Positions 19,727 through 26,600 of a DNA stretch of 64,000 bases are shown one piece after another. Position 1 is the first letter of the stretch, and every line of letters begins with the position of its first letter. The position numbers and the translations under genes are program-made. Under the pieces are notes generated by a model, which was not told the DNA's origin, searched no databases, and saw only the letters and a program-made list of their open reading frames with translations. Where the stretch lies: the NCBI GenBank assembly GCA_002336815.1, contig DDEU01000005.1, positions 15,706 through 79,705 of the forward strand. The letters run 5' to 3'. This DNA comes from Chitinophagaceae bacterium UBA1946 (GTDB taxonomy: Bacteria > Bacteroidota > Bacteroidia > Chitinophagales > Chitinophagaceae).

Positions 19727-20812
19727 ATGAACATCAACAGAAATAATTACGAAGAATATTTTTTGCTGTATGCAGACAATGAGTTGTGTGCTGCGGATAA
19801 GGATATCGTAGCTGCTTTTGTTGCAGACAATCCCGACCTGAAAGAAGAATTGCAAATGCTGCTGCAAACAATTACCACAGCAGATGATATTGTTTATTCA
19901 GATAAAGACAGCTTACTGAAACCTGCACTGCCGGAAGCTGAAATAGAGGAGCAATTATTGCTCCTGCTGGATAATGAATTAACAGGCAAAGAAAAACAGC
20001 AGGTTATTTCACTCACCCGGGATCAGGAGCCGGTTAAGCAGGAATGGCTGTTATTGCAACAAACAAAACTCCCTGAAGAGGTCATTGTTTTCGAAGACAA
20101 GCATTTGCTGTACAGGGAAGAAGCCAAGGAGCCCAAAATAATTCCTTTCAGGTGGTGGCAGATGGCAGCAGCAGCCATGCTGATCGGTGCCGGGTTATGG
20201 GGCACTGTTAGTTATCTTAACCGTAGCGGCGGCACTGGTACTGAAAGTAACACTGCAGTAAATACGCCGGCTACAAAACCTTCGTCCACTAATGGTTTAC
20301 CTGCCGTTACTACGATTGATACTACCAGCGCTTCTTCCACGATCAATCAACAACCTGCTGTTGTTGCAGCAACCGTACCTTCAAAGAATGAGCCTTCCAC
20401 ATCAGCAGCAATTGTTGCCAATAAAAAACAGCCGCAAATAAAGCGTGAAGGGGAACCCCGCAATGTTGTTGCGTTACAGCCAGTGAACAATAACAGTATA
20501 CCTGGCGGTAGTTTGCAAAAAATTAACACGATCGAGAGTAACAAAATAGTTGCAACGACCGTAGAACCGAGTACAAAGATTGAATTACCAGATCATTTCA
20601 ACATTCCCAAAAATGAATATGCTATCAATACTGCTGCAGTTGAAAATGACGACATGAGCTTTGATGAGGAAGAACAGGATGACAAACCAAAGAAAACAAA
20701 GCTGGGTGGATTTTTTAAAAAAATGAAAAGAACCTTTGAACGTAAAACAAAAATAAGAACCGGCAGCGGTGAGGATGTTAAGATCGCCAATATGTCTTTT
20801 GCCATGCATTGA
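19727..20812 (+). CDS. putative anti-sigma factor / membrane regulatory protein
   Basis: A 361-residue protein. The N-terminal ~135 residues are acidic and cytoplasmic in character (NRNNYEEYFLLYADNELCAADK, with a second similar segment LLLLLDNELTGKEKQQV). One membrane helix lies at about 144-165 (RWWQMAAAAMLIGAGLWGTVSYL). A long Ser/Thr/Pro/Asn-rich periplasmic part follows, with a basic C-terminal end containing KKTKLGGFFKKMKRTFERKTK. The two YADNEL / LLDNEL segments look like a duplicated anti-sigma-type helical module. No zinc-binding HxxxCxxC is visible. Its position directly after the ECF gene and before the barrel supports an anti-sigma role; this is inference from context. Confidence 0.7.
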   Translation: MNINRNNYEEYFLLYADNELCAADKDIVAAFVADNPDLKEELQMLLQTITTADDIVYSDKDSLLKPALPEAEIEEQLLLLLDNELTGKEKQQVISLTRDQEPVKQEWLLLQQTKLPEEVIVFEDKHLLYREEAKEPKIIPFRWWQMAAAAMLIGAGLWGTVSYLNRSGGTGTESNTAVNTPATKPSSTNGLPAVTTIDTTSASSTINQQPAVVAATVPSKNEPSTSAAIVANKKQPQIKREGEPRNVVALQPVNNNSIPGGSLQKINTIESNKIVATTVEPSTKIELPDHFNIPKNEYAINTAAVENDDMSFDEEEQDDKPKKTKLGGFFKKMKRTFERKTKIRTGSGEDVKIANMSFAMH

Positions 20813-20861
20813 TCTTCCTAATTGATACGACTGCCCCATCATCAATCAAAAAAAAAATTAA

Positions 20862-21821
20862 ATGAAACAGCTATTTACATTAATGGCCCTGCTATCTTAT
20901 TGCCTGGCCTCAGCCCAAACCGGTAAAGACAGCATCCGTGTTGGCAACATGATCATCGTTACCAAAGACGAAAAAAAATCGGCTACCGAAAATGAAGTAT
21001 TCGCCCGGGTGCAAAAAGATACTACCACGGGCAGTAAGCAAAACGACAGCATCAAAATTGGCAATATCATTATTATTACCAATGGCGAAAAGAAAGGAGA
21101 CAACAGGAAGGAAAATGATGACAACTACAACAAAAGACACCGGAATAAATCATCCAATGTTAGCACCAACTGGTTTATCCTTGACATCGGCTTTTCAAAC
21201 TATGTGAACAAGACCAGCAATTACAGCGCTGGGGGCTACCTCTTTAACAGGGCAGGCGCCGCTCCACTGGGCGAAAGTGATTTTGACCTGAATGCAGGTA
21301 AAAGTATCAACGTAAATATCTGGTTCTTCATGCAACGGCTCAACCTCATTGATCATCATGTTCATTTGAAATATGGGCTGGGGCTGGAATTGAACAATTA
21401 CCGCTATAAATCTGATATCAGTTATTTAAAACAAAATCCTTTTGTAACTGGTGTGGCGCCGGCCCCCGTGATCATCCGGGATAGCATTTCCTTTTCAAAA
21501 AATAAACTGGCAGCAGATTATATGACAGTGCCGGTAATGCTTAACTTTTCCACCAACTCTTACAGCCAAAATAAAGGCTTCAGCCTGAGCGCAGGAATTA
21601 GCGCCGGCTACTTGTACAGCCAGCGGAACAAGCAGGTGAGCAGTTCAAGAGGTACACAAAAAACGCATGATATCGGGCTGGAACAATTCAAAATTTCTTA
21701 TGTAGCTGAAGTTGGCCTTGGCCCGGTAAGGCTGTATGGCTCTTACGCTCCCAATAGCTTTTATAAAAAAGGACTGGATATGCGGCCTTATACCCTGGGC
21801 ATAAGGCTGAGTAACTGGTAA
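20862..21821 (+). CDS. outer-membrane beta-barrel protein of the ECF locus
   Basis: A 319-residue protein with signal peptide 1-19 (CLASAQ). It then has two tandem copies of a short module: DSIRVGNMIIVTKDEKK (23-39) and DSIKIGNIIIITNGEKK (62-78). From about residue 100 to the end it has the alternating pattern of an 8-12-stranded barrel (for example WFILDIGFSNYVNKTSNYSAGGYLF and the closing YTLGIRLSNW). It is third in the sigma / anti-sigma / barrel set and is followed by a strong terminator at 21847. The duplicated N-terminal module could be a periplasmic sensor or plug contacting the anti-sigma factor; that is inference. Confidence 0.8.
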   Translation: MKQLFTLMALLSYCLASAQTGKDSIRVGNMIIVTKDEKKSATENEVFARVQKDTTTGSKQNDSIKIGNIIIITNGEKKGDNRKENDDNYNKRHRNKSSNVSTNWFILDIGFSNYVNKTSNYSAGGYLFNRAGAAPLGESDFDLNAGKSINVNIWFFMQRLNLIDHHVHLKYGLGLELNNYRYKSDISYLKQNPFVTGVAPAPVIIRDSISFSKNKLAADYMTVPVMLNFSTNSYSQNKGFSLSAGISAGYLYSQRNKQVSSSRGTQKTHDIGLEQFKISYVAEVGLGPVRLYGSYAPNSFYKKGLDMRPYTLGIRLSNW

Positions 21822-21846
21822 ACGATCCTGTAAAGTATAGCCATGA

Positions 21847-21879
21847 AGATGAAAGCGTCCATTGCTTTCATCTTTTTTT
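21847..21879 (+). terminator. rho-independent terminator after the ECF operon
   Basis: Stem AGATGAAAGC (21847-21856) pairs perfectly with GCTTTCATCT (21864-21873) around a 7-base loop and is followed directly by T7 (21873-21879). It lies 26 bp past the barrel gene stop. Confidence 0.9.
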
Positions 21880-21946
21880 ATATGAATATTTTATTTCACA
21901 TTAAATTTTGTTAACTGTTTTTCAGAAAATTCAAAATATTTTTGGC

Positions 21947-21961
21947 TGGCACAACGTTTGT
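21947..21961 (+). promoter_or_regulatory. possible sigma-54-type promoter of the L,D-transpeptidase gene
   Basis: TGGCACAACGTTTGT has GG and G(T) at the -24/-12 spacing (ten bases between GG and GT). The -12 element is GT instead of the consensus GC. It is 26 bases upstream of the ATG at 21987, which would give a leader of ~15 nt. One mismatch at a key base keeps this tentative. Confidence 0.3.
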
Positions 21962-21986
21962 TTTGTGGTATTCCATAATTTTCAAC

Positions 21987-22583
21987 ATGAAAAAAACTGT
22001 TTTGTATCCAGCCGCTCTCTTCTTTTCATTGTTTGCAACAATGGCATTTATGCCCCCTGGCAAACTGAAAAACAATAAGCGCTCTGCAAAAAAATCTGCT
22101 ACAGCAAAAAAGCACAAACCCGTTTTGCCGGCTGTTGATGAAAACCCCTACTATATTATTGTTGATAAAAGCGACTACGAATTGAAAGTGTATGATGAAG
22201 ATGGCTGGTATGCTACCTACCCCATCGTTTTTGGCAGCAAAGACCTGGGTGATAAAATGAAAGAGGGAGATAAAAAAACACCCAACGGAAAATTCAAGAT
22301 CATTCTCAAAAAAATTCATGATAAATGGGGACCAGAGTTACTGCTCGACTACCCCACCCCTGAAAATGTAGAAGCCTTTAAGCTAAGAAAGCAAAAAGGC
22401 ATCATTCCAAAAACGGCCAGGATCGGCAGTGGTATTGCCATCCACGCTACAAGGCCCGAAGAAGAATGGACCATTGATAATTTTTACAACTGGACGGATG
22501 GCTGCGTATCAGTGAAGTACACTGAAATGAAAGACCTGTACAGCTATATCCCGGTGGGCACACCCGTTACCATTCAACCATAA
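21987..22583 (+). CDS. L,D-transpeptidase (YkuD domain) family protein
   Basis: A 198-residue exported protein from the start at 21987. Residues 1-22 form a signal peptide or anchor, followed by a Lys-rich linker (25-44). The YkuD domain is at about 54-197: YYIIVDKSDYELKVYDEDGW, GDKKTPNGKFKI, then catalytic His in GIAIHAT (H153) and catalytic Cys in DGCVSVKYTEM (C173). The family forms 3-3 crosslinks or attaches proteins in peptidoglycan. The shape is that of ErfK/YafK-like single-domain enzymes. The gene ends one base from the convergent queA stop, so no room exists for a separate terminator. The 15 codons upstream of the chosen start, open in frame, overlap the putative promoter. Confidence 0.88.
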   Translation: MKKTVLYPAALFFSLFATMAFMPPGKLKNNKRSAKKSATAKKHKPVLPAVDENPYYIIVDKSDYELKVYDEDGWYATYPIVFGSKDLGDKMKEGDKKTPNGKFKIILKKIHDKWGPELLLDYPTPENVEAFKLRKQKGIIPKTARIGSGIAIHATRPEEEWTIDNFYNWTDGCVSVKYTEMKDLYSYIPVGTPVTIQP

Positions 22584-22584
22584 T

Positions 22585-23820
22585 TTATCCTGTAAAGATC
22601 AAACTGCCATCTCCGTAACTTAAAAAACGGAAATCATTTTCCATTGCATAAGCATAAATGTCTTTCCATTTTTCATTGACCGAAGCAGCTACCAGTAAAA
22701 GCAGGGTAGACTGGGGCTGATGAAAATTGGTAATGATGGCTTTGGCCACTTTGTAGCGATAACCAGGGGCTATTAATATCCGGGTATGGCTGAGCAGGCG
22801 ATCCAGCCCATTTCGGCTCATCCAGCGCAGCAGGGAATCAAGCGATGCTGCCAGGCTGCAGGATACATCTGCCAGCGGCGTTTCATACACTTCCCATTGC
22901 TGAATAGCAAGGGCATCGAGGCTCAATGAAGGTTGCAGGATCGTTTTTACACCCATCCAGTACAGGGTTTCAATGGTACGGAGGGAAGTGGTACCCACCG
23001 CAATGATCGTATTACCTGCATTTTGAAGCAGCAACTCAATGGTTTCCCTGTTCACATCGATCCACTCGCTGTGCATCTCATGCTGCTCCATCAGGGATGC
23101 TTTTACCGGTTTAAAAGTACCGGCACCCACATGAAGTGTTACAAAGGCTTTGCTGATATTTTTTTCTTCGAAGCTTTTAAAAACATGGTCTGTAAAATGC
23201 AGCCCGGCTGTTGGTGCAGCCACACTACCATCCTGCTCCGCATAAATGGTTTGATAACGCTCCTTATCAGTCAACTCCGCTTTTCGTTTGATATAGGGCG
23301 GCAGTGGCATATCACCCGCCAGTGCCAGCACTTCGGCAAAAGTATAGTGGGCTGGCTCCCAGGAAAGTTCTACCACATAGGCATCGCTGAGTTTTTCCAG
23401 CAGGGTTGCTTTAACTTCCACCGTTTCATTTCCTGTATTGAATTGTTTGCTCAATGCCCCGCCCTTCCATTTGCTTGCCCCACCGATCATACACTTCCAG
23501 CGCACACGCTGCTGCCGGCTCATAATGGTACTGAACTCATGAATGCCTTCGCCATAAGGTTCCAGGCAAAATATCTCTATCACACCGCCGGTGGGCTTTT
23601 GAAACAATATCCGGGCCTGGATCACTTTGGTATTATTAAATACCAGGAGACTGCCGGCTGGTATATGTGTTGCAATATTCCTGTAAACATCTTCCGTTAT
23701 TTGCCCGCTTTTGTATACCAATAGTTTGGAAGCATCCCGTTCTGTCAATGGAAAGGCAGCAATTTTTTCTTCGGGCAACTGATAGGTAAAATCGAGAATG
23801 GAAATATTCCTGGGGTGCAT
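22585..23820 (-). CDS. queA: tRNA preQ1(34) S-adenosylmethionine ribosyltransferase-isomerase
   Basis: 411 residues from the start MHPRNISILDF. It transfers the ribosyl part of SAM to preQ1 in tRNA to make epoxyqueuosine. Family landmarks: DFTYQLPEEKIAAFPLTERDASKLLVY near the N-terminus, LLVFNNTKVIQARI near 60, VAAPTAGLHFT near 200 and VTLHVGAGTFKPVKA near 225. It is longer than E. coli QueA (356), with a C-terminal extension (TNFHQPQSTLLLLVAASVNEKWKDIY is the shared end). An upstream in-frame ATG at 23865 would overlap the preceding hydrolase gene, so I reject it. It is the last gene of a minus-strand run with 8 bp to the hydrolase. Confidence 0.92.
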   Translation of the reverse strand: MHPRNISILDFTYQLPEEKIAAFPLTERDASKLLVYKSGQITEDVYRNIATHIPAGSLLVFNNTKVIQARILFQKPTGGVIEIFCLEPYGEGIHEFSTIMSRQQRVRWKCMIGGASKWKGGALSKQFNTGNETVEVKATLLEKLSDAYVVELSWEPAHYTFAEVLALAGDMPLPPYIKRKAELTDKERYQTIYAEQDGSVAAPTAGLHFTDHVFKSFEEKNISKAFVTLHVGAGTFKPVKASLMEQHEMHSEWIDVNRETIELLLQNAGNTIIAVGTTSLRTIETLYWMGVKTILQPSLSLDALAIQQWEVYETPLADVSCSLAASLDSLLRWMSRNGLDRLLSHTRILIAPGYRYKVAKAIITNFHQPQSTLLLLVAASVNEKWKDIYAYAMENDFRFLSYGDGSLIFTG

Positions 23821-23828
23821 GATTGATC

Positions 23829-24773
23829 TTATTGATTCAAAAAACTGTTCACTGTTGCCATCCATTTATCCTGTTCCTTATCATGTAAAGATTCATGGCC
23901 CGCTGTTTCATATACTACCAGTTGCTTTTTACCGGCCAGGTTTTTAAAAATGGCATCTGTTTCCTCCTGTTTTACCCGGGGATCGTTTTTACCCCATTGC
24001 AATAAGGTGGGCACGGTTATCTTTTTGACAAACTCCGATGGCTGCATATTAAATGCCCAAAAGCCATGTTCCGTACCGCCCCAAAAAGTAATAAAACCAG
24101 CCAGCGGCTCACCGGGCAGTCCCATCATTTTTATTCGCCCTTCTGCCGCCTGCAAAATAGATGCAAAGGGCATTTCTAGAATTATTTTTGAAGGCTGCAG
24201 GTCGGCATAATCATTCATCGCTTTGCTGAGGGTTGCCGCTCCCATGGAAATGCCCCAGAGTATGATGTTCTTTTCTCCTTTGCTTTTAATAAGATCATAC
24301 GCCAGCTTTACATCTTCGGCCTCGTAATACCCAATGGTAGTAGTGTTTCCACCACTGTTGCCATGCGCCCTGAAATCAAGTAAAAAAGTATGATAACCCA
24401 ATTTTCTAAAAGCAGCACTTTCATGCAACACGGAAGATTTTTTGCTGCCATGCCCGTGAAACAACAGCACCGTTCCTTTTGCAATACCATTGGTTTTTAT
24501 GTACCACCCGTCGAGGGTGATGCCATCTTTTGTTTGGAGCGATACTTTTTCAAAGGCGGTGTCGGGTTCTTTATTTTTTTGCTTGGCCGCATTGATACCG
24601 AAAAGAATATCCTTTGTGATATCCCATTTCGTTTTTTCGGAAGCCTTTTTAACGGACGCATCGCCGGCGTCATAAAAATGCGTGAACTTATACGCATGAA
24701 ATGCGGTAACGATATTGATGAGCACAAACAACAATACCACAATACGCAGCGTAATCCTGGTTAATTTTTTCAT
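23829..24773 (-). CDS. alpha/beta hydrolase, membrane-anchored
   Basis: 314 residues from MKKLTRITLRI. An N-terminal hydrophobic helix (8-26) anchors or exports it. The fold shows LLFHGHGSKKSS (oxyanion region, 103-114), nucleophile elbow GISMGAA (S176), acid in GKNDPRV (D264) and AGHESLH (H293). This resembles the YqkD/BEM46-type serine hydrolases. The substrate cannot be read from sequence. It lies between the HTTM protein gene (61 bp upstream) and queA (8 bp downstream). An in-frame ATG at 24806 adds 11 residues that do not resemble a signal. Confidence 0.85.
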   Translation of the reverse strand: MKKLTRITLRIVVLLFVLINIVTAFHAYKFTHFYDAGDASVKKASEKTKWDITKDILFGINAAKQKNKEPDTAFEKVSLQTKDGITLDGWYIKTNGIAKGTVLLFHGHGSKKSSVLHESAAFRKLGYHTFLLDFRAHGNSGGNTTTIGYYEAEDVKLAYDLIKSKGEKNIILWGISMGAATLSKAMNDYADLQPSKIILEMPFASILQAAEGRIKMMGLPGEPLAGFITFWGGTEHGFWAFNMQPSEFVKKITVPTLLQWGKNDPRVKQEETDAIFKNLAGKKQLVVYETAGHESLHDKEQDKWMATVNSFLNQ

Positions 24774-24834
24774 TGAGCCTGCATTTTGAGAAAGATTGGG
24801 AAGCAATGTAGCGGTTTCCCGTAAAACAAGATGC

Positions 24835-25749
24835 TTATTTTACAGCAAAACTAAAAACCCGGCGGAATTTGGCCTTTATTTTTTCCACCCCGTAAAGCAG
24901 TTCCTCATTGGAATAGAACATGCCGTACTGCAATACAAATATCATCGACATGGTGTACACCATCAGGAAGGAATAGATACCCAGGTGCATTAAAAAACAG
25001 GTAAACAGAATTGGGTTGCGGTATTTTTTATAAAACACCAGTACCGGGAAACAGAGTTCCAGCAGCAGAGTGCCATAGTTGATGACGTAGAGAAAAAATG
25101 CAGGGAACTCAACATATTTTCCCCCGGCGGCAAATACTGAATACCGTTCGTCGTTCAAAAAATAATGCAGGGCAGTGCCGTTTTGCCAGTAAGGGTTGAG
25201 TACTTTAAAAAAGCCGGCGAAAAAATAAGCAAAGCAAAGGTTAATAATAATGCACCATGCCGCAAGGTTACTAAGGAGGTTGTATAATTTTTCTACAGGT
25301 TCACGCAGGGGTTTTCTTTTAAAAAGCGTAAAACAGGAGAAACTGTTGGCAAAGGAAAGATAGAGCAATAACAGGGTCGACATTACATCGCCACCATTGG
25401 TGATGCGGTCGTCCAGGTCATTGAGCAGGGTAAAACCCAGGAACACACCAAGCGAAACCAAATTTCTGCCGATGCCCAGTATATTCAATATTAACAGCAC
25501 AATGCAGGCATAGATCAATATCATATAATGGGCTCTCAGCCACACAGGGTCAATGTGCAGGAAATACAGGGAACTGGATGCCTTTACCTGCAGGAAACTG
25601 TTGTTGCTGTAAAATATTTCGATACCGGGCCAGCGCAGCAGCAGCAACATCAGGAACCAGGAGCTTACGGCCACCCTTAAAAAAGCAAGATAAAATGCTT
25701 TTTCATTGGTTTGCTGAAAACGGAATATGACCTGGTTGATACTAAACAA
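24835..25749 (-). CDS. HTTM-domain multi-pass membrane protein
   Basis: 304 residues with many predicted membrane helices, including AFLRVAVSSWFLMLLLLRW (24-42), HYMILIYACIVLLILNILG, GVFLGFTLLNDL, WCIIINLCFAYFFAGFFKVL and LYVINYGTLLLELCFPVLVFY. The arrangement with NGTALHYFL and a conserved leading arginine resembles the HTTM family, membrane proteins related to vitamin K-dependent gamma-carboxylase. Whether it is catalytic is unknown. It begins 3 bp after the stop of the 222-residue protein gene, so the two are tightly coupled and probably act together. Confidence 0.75.
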   Translation of the reverse strand: MFSINQVIFRFQQTNEKAFYLAFLRVAVSSWFLMLLLLRWPGIEIFYSNNSFLQVKASSSLYFLHIDPVWLRAHYMILIYACIVLLILNILGIGRNLVSLGVFLGFTLLNDLDDRITNGGDVMSTLLLLYLSFANSFSCFTLFKRKPLREPVEKLYNLLSNLAAWCIIINLCFAYFFAGFFKVLNPYWQNGTALHYFLNDERYSVFAAGGKYVEFPAFFLYVINYGTLLLELCFPVLVFYKKYRNPILFTCFLMHLGIYSFLMVYTMSMIFVLQYGMFYSNEELLYGVEKIKAKFRRVFSFAVK

Positions 25750-25752
25750 CTG

Positions 25753-26421
25753 CTAAAAAGATTTGAATGATGAAATAAAAAGCGTTTGCAGGTTACCGGT
25801 AGCTACCGACCCCGCTGCAGGCTTGGCCGGAGGAATGAACTTATGCACCAGTACCAGCTGGAATTCTTTCCCGGTTGTATCTTTCTTCAATTCCCGCATT
25901 ACATACCTGCCATAATTTTCCAGGTTCTGCAATGGCTGCCGCTGCACGCTGTCTGCGATTACCAGCGCATTGCTCTGCCGCATATAAAAACTATCCTGTC
26001 TTCCGGGGAACTGCGCTTTCAGTTTTTTCTGTTCCCTTACCAGCTGCGTTTCCATATCGTTGAGCATCCAGTACAGCAACTGGTCGAACCCATCATAAAA
26101 ATCATTAAAGGGCGCCGCCTTTCTCTTACGGGCAATACTGAACTGTACCAAATGAACGGTGTCGGTAACAGCAGGATTGTTTTTGTCTCTCACAACAAGC
26201 TCTACCTCCCGGTTGTAAAAAGTAGAATAGGCAAACAGGCGCCATGTTTGTTTACAGAATGCCTGGTAAAGACCTGCCTGCTTTGGTGTTACCTGGTAAA
26301 CAGTTTTATTGAAAAATAAAAAACCCAATGTAAACAGCCAGTAATAGATAAAGCCGGCCGCAAGGCAGTAAGAAAGCCATTTGTAAGCAAGGGAATATTT
26401 CGCCGGTCGCTGTGGGTTCAT
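25753..26421 (-). CDS. membrane-anchored partner of the HTTM protein, unknown function
   Basis: 222 residues from MNPQRPAKYS. It has one membrane helix at about 15-38 (YCLAAGFIYYWLFTLGFLFF), then a soluble, basic and aromatic-rich domain (CKQTWRLFAYSTFYNREVELVV and onward) with no motif I recognise. Proteins of this layout, with a single helix and a domain starting QxWRLFA, occur next to HTTM proteins; I infer a functional pair from the 3-bp spacing. A start at 26439 is also open and would add six residues. Confidence 0.6.
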   Translation of the reverse strand: MNPQRPAKYSLAYKWLSYCLAAGFIYYWLFTLGFLFFNKTVYQVTPKQAGLYQAFCKQTWRLFAYSTFYNREVELVVRDKNNPAVTDTVHLVQFSIARKRKAAPFNDFYDGFDQLLYWMLNDMETQLVREQKKLKAQFPGRQDSFYMRQSNALVIADSVQRQPLQNLENYGRYVMRELKKDTTGKEFQLVLVHKFIPPAKPAAGSVATGNLQTLFISSFKSF

Positions 26422-26600
26422 GGTTTTCAAAGGTATCAATTAATAAAAATCATTCCCTATTTATGATGAAAATCATGCAACAGGCAGGCAAAATCTTTTG
26501 ATAAAAGGAAAATCATGTTAAATAAGTTGTGGCCGGCAAATATTCCAGCCGATCCCTACCTATATTTACCCTTCATTTTAAAAACCCCAACCATTTGTTT

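Noticed and set aside
22933..23724. 263-codon reading frame antisense to queA
   Set aside because: It lies fully inside a well-supported gene and has no recognisable domain.
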